A stretch of 42,195 nucleotides of DNA, taken from Planctomycetia bacterium (GTDB lineage: Bacteria > Planctomycetota > UBA1135 > GCA-002686595). A program made the translations under genes and the position numbers. The stretch is taken from NCBI GenBank assembly GCA_005799545.1, contig SYGM01000096.1, positions 1 to 42,195 of the forward strand. Reading direction: 5' to 3'. The first letter of the stretch is position 1; each line of letters starts with the position of its first letter. Of this stretch, positions 30,921 through 38,475 are shown piece after piece. The notes beneath the pieces were generated by a model. It saw nothing but the letters and a program-made list of their open reading frames with translations. It searched no databases and was not told the origin of the DNA.

Positions 30921-32327
30921 ATGCATCCCTCCCACGAATCGAACTGCTCGCGTCGCTCGGCGCTGAAGCTCCTGTCTATGGGTTTCGGAGCGCTTGCTCT
31001 CAACGCCCTGCTTGCGGAAGAGACCCGCGCTGCATTGCTTGGTCAGGAGCCGACCGGCAACCCGCTCGCTCCGCGCAATCCTCACCATCCGGCGCGGGCC
31101 AAGCGCGTGATCCTGCTCAACATGGACGGCGCTCCATCGCACGTCGACACGTTCGACTACAAGCCGCTGCTGAAGAAGCACGACGGCCAGACCGTGTCCG
31201 GACAGCTGCGCCAGGGCGCGAAGCTGCTGGCGAGCCCGTGGGAGTTCTCGCAGTGCGGGCAGTCGGGCCTGTGGATCAGCTCGCTGTTCCCCAACCTTCA
31301 GAAGCATGCCGACAAGCTCTGCCTGCTGCGCGGCATGCAGACGGATGTGCCGGCGCACCCGCAGGCGGTGCTGAAAGCGCATACCGGATCGTTCCAGTTC
31401 GTGCGACCTTCGCTGGGCGCGTGGACGCTCTACGGTCTGGGCACGCTCAATCAGAACCTGCCCGGTTACGTCTCCATCAACCCCGGCCGCGGCGGCGCGC
31501 AGGCTCATGGCAGCGCCTTCCTGCCTGCAACGTATCAGGGTCTGCCGATCCGCAACACTGCGCGGGCCCAGCGCGGCGGCGGCGAGGCTGTGGCAAACAT
31601 CGCCAACCGCAGGCTCGACGAGCGCAGCCAGCGAGCGCAGCTGGATCTGCTCGAGAAGCTGCACAAGGAGCAGGCGCGCCACCAGCGCGAGAACGACGAG
31701 CTCGAGAGCGTCGTCCAGAGCTATGAGCTGGCCTTCCGGATGCAGTCGGAGCTGCCGGACGTGATCGATCTGTCCAAGGAGCGGCGCGAGGTGCTCGATG
31801 CCTATGGCATCGGCGGCGAGGACACGGACGGATTTGCCCGCCAGTGCCTCATGGCTCGCCATCTGGCGCAATCGGGTGTGCGCTTCATCGAAGTGACGCA
31901 GGGCGGCTGGGACCACCATCGCAACCTGCGCAGCGACCTTGCCGAGTCTGCGCGCAAGGTGGATCAGCCAATCGCCGCGCTGCTTGCCGATCTGGAGCGC
32001 ACGGGCCTGCTCAAGGACACGCTGGTGATCTGGGGCGGCGAGTTCGGTCGGACCCCGTACGCGCAGAACGGCGACGGCCGCGATCACAACCACAAGGGTT
32101 ACACGACCTGGATGGCCGGCGGCGGGGCCAAGGGCGGTTTCTCCTACGGCGCCACCGACGAGAACGGGATCGAAGCGGTCGAGGGCCGCATGTCGATTCA
32201 CGACTGGCACGCGACGATCCTGCACCTGCTGGGGCTCGATCACGAGCGCCTGACCTACAACTACGCCGGTCGCGATTTCAGACTGACGGACGTGCACGGC
32301 AGCGTGGCTACCGAGATCCTGGCCTGA
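30921..32327 (+). CDS. DUF1501 protein with Tat-like signal
   Basis: This 468-residue protein of the DUF1501 family is related to the alkaline-phosphatase/sulfatase fold and commonly paired with DUF1549/DUF1553 proteins. The N-terminus carries a twin-arginine signal, SRRSALKLLSMGFGALALN, so it is likely exported folded through the Tat system. Core blocks are VILLNMDGAPSHVDTFDYK, VTQGGWDHH, VIWGGEFGRTPY and GRDHNHKGY, which supply possible metal-binding Asp/His residues. Function is not established. The ATG at 30921 is 10 bp after the preceding stop; the long upstream extension of the frame overlaps the partner gene and is rejected. A hairpin follows its stop codon. Confidence 0.92.
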   Translation: MHPSHESNCSRRSALKLLSMGFGALALNALLAEETRAALLGQEPTGNPLAPRNPHHPARAKRVILLNMDGAPSHVDTFDYKPLLKKHDGQTVSGQLRQGAKLLASPWEFSQCGQSGLWISSLFPNLQKHADKLCLLRGMQTDVPAHPQAVLKAHTGSFQFVRPSLGAWTLYGLGTLNQNLPGYVSINPGRGGAQAHGSAFLPATYQGLPIRNTARAQRGGGEAVANIANRRLDERSQRAQLDLLEKLHKEQARHQRENDELESVVQSYELAFRMQSELPDVIDLSKERREVLDAYGIGGEDTDGFARQCLMARHLAQSGVRFIEVTQGGWDHHRNLRSDLAESARKVDQPIAALLADLERTGLLKDTLVIWGGEFGRTPYAQNGDGRDHNHKGYTTWMAGGGAKGGFSYGATDENGIEAVEGRMSIHDWHATILHLLGLDHERLTYNYAGRDFRLTDVHGSVATEILA

Positions 32328-32333
32328 CCCGCG

Positions 32334-32362
32334 GCGCGCGCAACACATCGGGCTGCGCGCGC
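32334..32362 (+). terminator. Possible terminator hairpin after the DUF1501 gene
   Basis: A perfect 9-bp inverted repeat of alternating G and C (32334-32342 with 32354-32362, 11-nt loop) begins 6 bp after the DUF1501 stop. It is followed only by TTGTCGC, so the U-tract is weak. Confidence 0.45.
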
Positions 32363-32391
32363 TTGTCGCACCCCTGTTCAGGCCCTATCCT
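32363..32391 (+). promoter_or_regulatory. Putative sigma-70-type promoter of purF
   Basis: TTGTCG (32363-32368) and TATCCT (32386-32391) are spaced by 17 bp. The -35 box touches the end of the upstream hairpin. The leader would be about 40 nt and, unlike most genes here, includes a Shine-Dalgarno-like GAGGAAGG at 32422-32429. Confidence 0.55.
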
Positions 32392-32438
32392 CTCGGCTTG
32401 CTCCGGTGGGCATCCGGACGCGAGGAAGGCCAGCCTGC

Positions 32439-33929
32439 ATGTGTGGATTTATCGGTATCTACGGTCCTGACGGCACGGATGTGGCCGGGGAGATCTACGA
32501 GGGTCTGCTGGCGGTGCAGCACCGCGGCCAGGACGCCGCGGGGATCATCACCTTCACCGACTCCTTCCACGTGAAGAAGGGCCTCGGGCTGGTGCTCGAG
32601 ATCTTCAACGAGAAGAACATGCCGCGCCTGCGCGGACACCTGGGCGTCGGCCACGTGCGCTACCCCACCGTCGGACGCGGCAGCAAGGACGATGCCCAGC
32701 CCTTTCATCTGACCTTCCCGGTCGGCGTGGCGATGGCCCACAACGGCAACGTCACCAACTTCGTCGAGCTGCACGAGAAGCACTTCAAGAACAGCGGAAC
32801 GCGACTCAACTCTTCCTGCGACGTCGAGGTGATCCTGTACGCCTTTGCCACCGCGCTCAACGAGCGCATGCGGCCGGGTCACCTAGTGGACGCCGAGGAC
32901 GTGTTCTCGGCCGTCGAACGCGTGTACCGTGACGTGAAGGGTGCGTACTCCGTGGTCGCGGTTCTTCCGGATGTCGGCATGGTCGCCTTCCGCGATCCCT
33001 ACGGCATCAAGCCCTGCGTCTTCGGCGAAAAGACCACCGAGGAAGGGCCCTGGTTCGCCTGCGCTTCCGAATCGACCGTGCTCGACGTCAATGGCTATCG
33101 GCGCAGCTTCGATCTTCAGGCAGGCGAGGCCGTGTTCGTCGGAACCGACCGCAGGATCCTGCGCCGCAAGCTGACGAGCAAGCCGCACCGTCCCTGCATC
33201 TTCGAGCTGGTCTACTTCGCGCGACCGGACTCGATGATCGATGACATCTCCGTGTACAAGACGCGCCGCCGCTTCGGCGAGGCCATCGCGCGCCAGTGGC
33301 TAGCCGAAAAGGCGCCGCTGCCGGATGTCGTGATCCCGATCCCTGACAGTTCGCGCGATGCCGCGCTTGCCATGGCGATGGAGCTGGGCGTTCCCTACCG
33401 CGAGGGGTTCGTGAAGAACCGCTACATCGGTCTCACGTTCATCATGCCCAGCCAGTCCAGCCGCCAGACATCGATCCGGCGCAAGCTCAATCCGATCCCG
33501 CTCGAGTTCGAAGGCAAGCACGTGGTGCTGGTGGATGACTCGATCGTGCGCGGAAACACGGCCGCCCGGATCGTGCGCATGGCCCGCGAGGCGGGCGCGA
33601 AGAGCGTGTACTTCGCCTCGACCTCTCCGCCGTTGATCGCACCCTGCCCCTACGGCATCGACATGGCGACCAAGACGGAGTTCATCGCCACCGGCCGCGA
33701 CAACGACGCCATCGCCAAGGCGCTGGGTGTGGACCATCTCGTCTACCTCAAGCGCGAGGCGATGAACGAGGCCGGACGAGCCGGCAACCCGAAGGTCGAG
33801 AAGTTCTGCAATGCGTGCTTCACCGGCGAGTATCCAACTGGCGACATCACGCTGGAACGCATGAACAAGATCGCCGAGGAGCGGGCCCAGTCTCAGAGCG
33901 CAGGCCAACCCGCCGGCACCAAGGCCTGA
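32439..33929 (+). CDS. purF: Amidophosphoribosyltransferase
   Basis: PurF makes 5-phosphoribosylamine from PRPP and glutamine, the first step of purine synthesis. The start MCGFIGIYG places the catalytic Cys at residue 2, exposed after Met removal, with no propeptide; this fixes the start at ATG 32439, 9 bp after GAGGAAGG. The glutaminase domain continues with AVQHRGQDAAGI and GHVRYPTVGRGSKDDAQPF. The PRPP site VVLVDDSIVRGNTA is near residue 365. The C-terminal Cys residues in KFCNACFTGEYP resemble those that bind an iron-sulfur cluster in Bacillus-type enzymes. At 496 residues it is of normal length. It heads a run of genes with the GT4 gene 14 bp downstream. Confidence 0.96.
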   Translation: MCGFIGIYGPDGTDVAGEIYEGLLAVQHRGQDAAGIITFTDSFHVKKGLGLVLEIFNEKNMPRLRGHLGVGHVRYPTVGRGSKDDAQPFHLTFPVGVAMAHNGNVTNFVELHEKHFKNSGTRLNSSCDVEVILYAFATALNERMRPGHLVDAEDVFSAVERVYRDVKGAYSVVAVLPDVGMVAFRDPYGIKPCVFGEKTTEEGPWFACASESTVLDVNGYRRSFDLQAGEAVFVGTDRRILRRKLTSKPHRPCIFELVYFARPDSMIDDISVYKTRRRFGEAIARQWLAEKAPLPDVVIPIPDSSRDAALAMAMELGVPYREGFVKNRYIGLTFIMPSQSSRQTSIRRKLNPIPLEFEGKHVVLVDDSIVRGNTAARIVRMAREAGAKSVYFASTSPPLIAPCPYGIDMATKTEFIATGRDNDAIAKALGVDHLVYLKREAMNEAGRAGNPKVEKFCNACFTGEYPTGDITLERMNKIAEERAQSQSAGQPAGTKA

Positions 33930-33943
33930 GCGAAGTCGCGGGG

Positions 33944-35110
33944 ATGAAGGTGCTGATCACCTCGCCGGTGTTTCCGCCCGATCTGGGCGGTCCCGCCGTC
34001 TATGTGCCCAGCCTAGCCCGTTTTCTGCTCGAACGCGGACATGAAGTTCGCGTTGTGGCCTTCTGCGCCGAAAAGGAACCCAAGGGCCATCCCTTTGCGG
34101 TGGTCGCGATTCCGCGCGGGCCGCTGCCGCTGCGCTATCTCAGGGCCTTCTTCGCGGTCTTGCGCGAGGCCGGCAAGGCCGATGTCGTCTATGTCAACGA
34201 GCATCTCGCGCTTCTGCATGTGCTGGCGGCGAAGCTGCGCGGCAAGCCCGTGATGATCCGCATCATGGTCGACGGCGCGTGGGAGATTTCGCATCGCTAC
34301 GGCTGGTGCGGCGGGGATGACATCAACGTGTTCCAGACGCGCCGTTACGGCTGGAAGGTGCGTCTGACGCGCTTCCTGCAGCGCCGCTGGTGGAAGTGGA
34401 GCGACCACATCATCTCTTGCTCGGAATTCCTGCGGCAGATCCTCGTGCGCAACTACGCGGTTCCCGGCGACAAGGTCCAGCGCGTGTTCAACGCGTATCA
34501 CGGGCCTGATCCGGACTCGCTCCGCATGACGCCGCAGGAGGCCCGCAGAGAGCTCGGCCTCGAACCTTCGCGGCGCTATCTGCTCACGATCTGCCGCCTG
34601 ATGGTGTGGAAGCGCGTGGACGTGATCCTCGAGGCGCTGGCGCTGCTCCCGGACGACGTGCATCTGCTGATCGCCGGCGACGGAGACATGGAGCAGCCCT
34701 GGCGGGAGCTCGCACAGCGTCTGGGCGTGGCCCACAGGGCGCACTTTCTCGGGAATGTCCCGCATCGCCTGATCCCGCAGTACATCCGCGCGGCCGATGT
34801 GTTCGTGCTCAACAGCGAGTACGAGGGTCTCTCGCACACGCTGCTGGAGGTGCAGGCGTTGGGAACGCCGATCGTCGCCAGCGCCGTGTGCGGCAATCCC
34901 GAGGTGGTGATCGAAGGCGAAACCGGTCTGGGCGTCCAGCCGGACGATATCGCCGGACTGCAGCATGCGATCGAGCGCTACCTGCAGTCGCCCGAGCTGC
35001 GTCAACGCATGGTGGAGGGCGGACTCCGCCGCAGGGGCGAGTTTGATCGCACCAAGACCTTCTCGGAGGTCGAAGCCGCGCTCCAGCGGCTCGTGAATGC
35101 GCGCCGGTGA
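33944..35110 (+). CDS. Family 4 glycosyltransferase
   Basis: This 388-residue GT-B enzyme starts MKVLITSPVFPPDLGGPAVYV, the typical GT4 opening with a Gly-rich acceptor loop. The C-terminal domain has LLIAGDGDMEQPWRELAQRLG and the nucleotide-sugar site VLNSEYEGLSHTLLEVQALG with EGLSHTLLE equivalent to the E-x7-E motif. It probably transfers a hexose or related sugar in the cytoplasm for a surface polysaccharide or glycolipid. The frame is open into purF, but that extension has no family similarity; ATG 33944 with GCGGGG just upstream is chosen. It overlaps the next gene by 14 bp. Confidence 0.92.
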   Translation: MKVLITSPVFPPDLGGPAVYVPSLARFLLERGHEVRVVAFCAEKEPKGHPFAVVAIPRGPLPLRYLRAFFAVLREAGKADVVYVNEHLALLHVLAAKLRGKPVMIRIMVDGAWEISHRYGWCGGDDINVFQTRRYGWKVRLTRFLQRRWWKWSDHIISCSEFLRQILVRNYAVPGDKVQRVFNAYHGPDPDSLRMTPQEARRELGLEPSRRYLLTICRLMVWKRVDVILEALALLPDDVHLLIAGDGDMEQPWRELAQRLGVAHRAHFLGNVPHRLIPQYIRAADVFVLNSEYEGLSHTLLEVQALGTPIVASAVCGNPEVVIEGETGLGVQPDDIAGLQHAIERYLQSPELRQRMVEGGLRRRGEFDRTKTFSEVEAALQRLVNARR

Positions 35111-36779
35111 GCCACTGAGTGCGCGCGCGCCCGCGCGGTGCATGTTCAGGCAGGCCCTGTTCGGGCATGGCCTTCTTGAGCGGGGTCTGTGGGCCTTCGG
35201 ACTGCTTGCCATTCTCGTCACCTTCGCCCGGATGTTCCTCGGGGCGGACTTCATGGACGAGGCCTTCTATGCCGCCATGGCATGGCGCTTCGTACTCGGG
35301 GACACGCCCTTTGTCGACGAGATCAACCCTGTACAGACTGCGGCGCTGCTGACGAGGCCCTTTGTCTGGCTTTACACGAGTCTGGTCGGTGACACAAGCG
35401 GTCTGCTGCTGGCACTCCGGATGCTGTGGTTCGCGGGCAATCTGGGGCTGGTGTACCTCGGCTGGCGCGTGCTGCGTGCGCACACGAGCTCTGCGCTGGC
35501 CTTTGTCATCGCGCTGTTTCCGCTGATTCTCGTCCCGATCGGTCTGCCTGCGCCGAGCTACAACACCTGCGCTTCAGGCGGTTTCGCCGCGGGCTTGTAC
35601 CTAGCGATCCTCGCCAAGCGCGGCGAGCTTGCGCGTTTCGGCTGGATGGGCTCAGGCCTGTGTCATGCGCTGGCGTGCATTGCGCTGCCGACCTACGCCT
35701 TGCCTTGCGTGATTTTCCTGCTGATCAACCTGCGCGGGGAAGCGCGGCGGGCTTGGCTGGGGTACTGCGTCGGCGGCCTGATCGGAGCGCTGCCCTTCGT
35801 GCGCGATCTGGCGCGCATCGAGCCGCAGACGCTGAACTACACCGCCGAGTACTGGGAGCGTGGACGCACCTGGAGCGAACACGTATTCGAGGTGCTGGGA
35901 CAGGTCTGGCAGGTGATTCCGCAGCCGCTCTGGCTGGGTGTGGCGCTGGGATTGCTGGTGCTTGCCTGGCGCTTCTCACAGCGCTCGCGCGGCATCGTCA
36001 CGGCGCTCGCCGCAGTGCTGGTGCTGCTGTTGTGCTTTGCGGACCAGCGCTGGGCCACATCGGTGTGCTTTACCACACTGGTCGCGCTGATCGGCAGTGC
36101 TCTGGTCCTCGCGATCCAGCCGGAGCAGGAACTCACCCGCGGACTTTTCTGGCCCGCGATCGCCGCACTGTTTGTGGCCGCATGGACCAGCGGAAACGGA
36201 CTGGTCAACGGTGCGTTCGGGGGCTGGCCCGCTGCGATGTTGACGCTGTTTTGGCTTGGTCGAGCAGCCAAGAACCATTGGGGCGCATTGCCCGCGCTGA
36301 CGGGCAGCGCCCTGCTGATCCTCGCGCAGCGTCAACCCTACAACGAGGACCTCTTCACGCGCTTCAACGAGCGTTTCACGGAAGGCCCGTTCAAAGGCCT
36401 GTGGACATCGAAGGACAAGCGCGGCTACCTCGATGGTCTGCGCGGCGACCTGCGTGCGTGCGTTGATGAAACCAAGCCGATTCTCTTCGCGCACCAGTTT
36501 CCGGCGGGCTACCTCTTCACGCGCAGCAGGCCGGCCACACACTCCAGCTTCGGCCTGCTGCGCGTGCGTTACGAAACGCCGGAGGAGCACTACCGGCGCC
36601 TGCTCGAGGATGTCGAGTTCCGCCGAGTGCTCGGGCTGCAGATCGTGCGCGTGCGTTGGTTCCAGGTGCAGTGGGATCGGCGCTACGAGTGGCCCTACAC
36701 CGGGGGCGATGAGTGGATAGAAGCACAGGAACGACTGGTCAAACGCCCTGCATGGGCCATCTATCGGGTGGTTCGCTGA
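35097..36779 (+). CDS. GT-C-like polytopic membrane protein (putative glycosyltransferase)
   Basis: This 560-residue protein has about eleven hydrophobic helices between residues 27 and 420, then a soluble C-terminal domain of about 140 residues containing LFAHQFPAGYLFTR. The first extracytoplasmic loop has GADFMDEAFYAAMAWRF, an acidic motif where GT-C enzymes keep the catalytic base. A role in adding sugars from a lipid carrier is likely but not proven. It resembles the protein at 23670 in design rather than in obvious sequence. The start is ATG 35097, which overlaps the GT4 gene by 14 bp; ATG 35142 (MFRQALFGHG) is an alternative that avoids the overlap. It follows the GT4 gene, probably in one transcript. 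Confidence 0.75.
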   Translation: MRAGEPLSARAPARCMFRQALFGHGLLERGLWAFGLLAILVTFARMFLGADFMDEAFYAAMAWRFVLGDTPFVDEINPVQTAALLTRPFVWLYTSLVGDTSGLLLALRMLWFAGNLGLVYLGWRVLRAHTSSALAFVIALFPLILVPIGLPAPSYNTCASGGFAAGLYLAILAKRGELARFGWMGSGLCHALACIALPTYALPCVIFLLINLRGEARRAWLGYCVGGLIGALPFVRDLARIEPQTLNYTAEYWERGRTWSEHVFEVLGQVWQVIPQPLWLGVALGLLVLAWRFSQRSRGIVTALAAVLVLLLCFADQRWATSVCFTTLVALIGSALVLAIQPEQELTRGLFWPAIAALFVAAWTSGNGLVNGAFGGWPAAMLTLFWLGRAAKNHWGALPALTGSALLILAQRQPYNEDLFTRFNERFTEGPFKGLWTSKDKRGYLDGLRGDLRACVDETKPILFAHQFPAGYLFTRSRPATHSSFGLLRVRYETPEEHYRRLLEDVEFRRVLGLQIVRVRWFQVQWDRRYEWPYTGGDEWIEAQERLVKRPAWAIYRVVR

Positions 36780-36797
36780 TCGACCACCACGGGTGGG

Positions 36798-36823
36798 GGG
36801 GCCGGAAGCTCTTTCCAGGCCCC
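36798..36823 (+). terminator. Strong intergenic hairpin, possible terminator
   Basis: GGGGCCGGAA (36798-36807) pairs with TTCC-A-GGCCCC (36813-36823), giving ten pairs with one bulged A and a 5-nt loop. It lies 19 bp after the membrane-protein stop. There is no U-tract, so it may act as a Rho-dependent or pausing site rather than an intrinsic terminator. Confidence 0.4.
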
Positions 36824-36892
36824 GGCCTGCGCCCGCCCATAAGTCCTAAGCAGCAGGCAGCTTTGCCCCGACAGCGATCGGAAAAGGACCGA

Positions 36893-36898
36893 TATACT
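36893..36898 (+). promoter_or_regulatory. Putative -10 box (TATACT) for the radical SAM gene at 36913
   Basis: TATACT ends 14 nt before the ATG at 36913. CCGACA at 36868-36873, with a 19-bp spacing, is a weak -35 candidate. There is no Shine-Dalgarno sequence in the C-rich spacer. Confidence 0.45.
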
Positions 36899-36912
36899 CC
36901 CTACGAACCGCC

Positions 36913-38475
36913 ATGAAGGTCCTGTTTCTAGAAGAGTATCTGCCCCAGGAAATGCTCGGGATCATGTACCTGTCCCGGGCCATCAAGGATGCCGGACACG
37001 AGTCCAAGGCCCTCTTCATTCCGGACAAGGAGTGGGTGGAGAAGCTCAAGGCCTACAACCCCGATGTCGTCTGCTTCTCGGTGACGACCGGCATGCACCT
37101 GTACTACGCCGACCTGGCTCGCAAGGTGAAGGCGGTGCTCCCCGACGTGCTGACCGTGTTCGGCGGCCCGCATCCGACCTTTACGCCGGAGTACATCAAC
37201 ACTGACGGCGTGGACTCGATCTGCCGCGGCGAGGGTGAGGGCGCGATCGTCGAACTGCTCAACCGCATGCGCGACGGAAAGCCCTACCTCGACTGCCAGA
37301 ACTTCTGGTTCAAGGCGAAGGACGGCACGATCCACAAGAACGAGGTGCGCGAGCTGACGAAGAACCTCGAGGATCTGGGCTTCCCGGACCGCGATGTGAT
37401 CTACGAGGCTGGCCCGATCTACCGCAACACCGACCGCAAGGTCTTCGTGACGCAGCGCGGCTGCCCGATGCCCTGCTCGTTCTGCTTCCACCACGCCTGG
37501 AAGAAGAAGGTCTACGGCGCGCGCAACTCCGAGTACGTTCGCAAGCGCTCCGTGAGCCACGTGATTGCCGAGATTAACGAGGTTCGCAAGAAATACAACC
37601 TGAAGTTCGTCCACTTCGTCGACGACATCTTCAACCTGCGCAACGACTGGCTTGAGGAGTTCGCCGAGCGCTTCCCCAAGGAAGTGGGGCTGCCCTTCGA
37701 CGTGATCCTGATGGCCAACATGACCACGGAGCGCCACATCGAGCTGCTCAAGAAGGCTGGCTGCGTCTATGCGCGCATCGCCTTCGAGGCGGCCAGCGAC
37801 TACGTGCGCAACGCCGTGTTCAAGAAGCACACCACGCGTCAGCAGCTGACCGACGCTGCGGGCTGGATCAAGAAGTACGGCATCCGCCTCGGCTCACTCA
37901 ACATGCTCGGCGGCCCCGGCGGCACGATCGAGGACGAGTTCGAGACCGTCAAGCTCAACATCGAGTGCAAGGTCGACCACCCGCTGGTCTCCCTGATGCA
38001 GCCCTATCCCGAGTTCGAGATCGCCGAGATGGCGAAGGACATGGGTTACTCGGTGGCGGGCTACGACGACTTCCCGGTCAAGTTCAACCGCACGACATCG
38101 ATCCACCTCGAGAATAAGCACGAGGTCGAGAACCTGCACAAGCTGTTCCCGCTGATCGTGCGCTTCCCCTGGCTGATGAAGCTCGCGCCGCGCCTGATCA
38201 AGTCCAAGGTCATGGCCAAGCCCTATCTGATCCTGTACATGCTGTACTCGGAGTGGATGGTTGCCGAGCAGGCCCAGATCTACTCCAGCGCACAGGGGCT
38301 CAGCGGGCCGCGCTACTGGACGATCACGGACTTCGTCTATCGCCTCAGCACCAAGGGCGTCCTGCGCGTGTATCAGGTCTTCTTCGCGCGCTTCATCGAC
38401 CGCTTCTTCACGCCCAAGCAGATCCAGGTCTCGCTGCAGATGGGTGACGAGCGCGTCGTCGCGCACATGGACTAG
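36913..38475 (+). CDS. B12-binding-domain radical SAM enzyme
   Basis: This 520-residue enzyme has a cobalamin-binding-like Rossmann domain (MKVLFLEEYLPQEMLG to about residue 130, including VFGGPHPTFTPEY), then a radical SAM core with the cluster motif C-x3-C-x2-C in RGCPMPCSFCFHH near residue 182. Further blocks are VHFVDDIFNLRNDW and RIAFEAASDYVRNAV. A C-terminal domain of about 140 residues contains hydrophobic helices. Class members act on lipids, pigments and cofactors; the substrate is unknown. It is monocistronic, with its own hairpin and -10 box upstream. Codon choice is very uniform (AAG, GAG, CTG, CGC dominate), hinting at high expression. The stop is shared with the convergent gene in CTAG. 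Confidence 0.92.
   Translation: MKVLFLEEYLPQEMLGIMYLSRAIKDAGHESKALFIPDKEWVEKLKAYNPDVVCFSVTTGMHLYYADLARKVKAVLPDVLTVFGGPHPTFTPEYINTDGVDSICRGEGEGAIVELLNRMRDGKPYLDCQNFWFKAKDGTIHKNEVRELTKNLEDLGFPDRDVIYEAGPIYRNTDRKVFVTQRGCPMPCSFCFHHAWKKKVYGARNSEYVRKRSVSHVIAEINEVRKKYNLKFVHFVDDIFNLRNDWLEEFAERFPKEVGLPFDVILMANMTTERHIELLKKAGCVYARIAFEAASDYVRNAVFKKHTTRQQLTDAAGWIKKYGIRLGSLNMLGGPGGTIEDEFETVKLNIECKVDHPLVSLMQPYPEFEIAEMAKDMGYSVAGYDDFPVKFNRTTSIHLENKHEVENLHKLFPLIVRFPWLMKLAPRLIKSKVMAKPYLILYMLYSEWMVAEQAQIYSSAQGLSGPRYWTITDFVYRLSTKGVLRVYQVFFARFIDRFFTPKQIQVSLQMGDERVVAHMD

Noticed and set aside
28901-31003. 700-residue minus-strand open frame opposite the DUF1549/DUF1553 gene
   Set aside because: Same reason: the plus strand carries clear conserved domains throughout and the antisense product shows none.
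30741-32348. 535-residue minus-strand frame opposite the DUF1501 gene
   Set aside because: Antisense shadow without domain signal.
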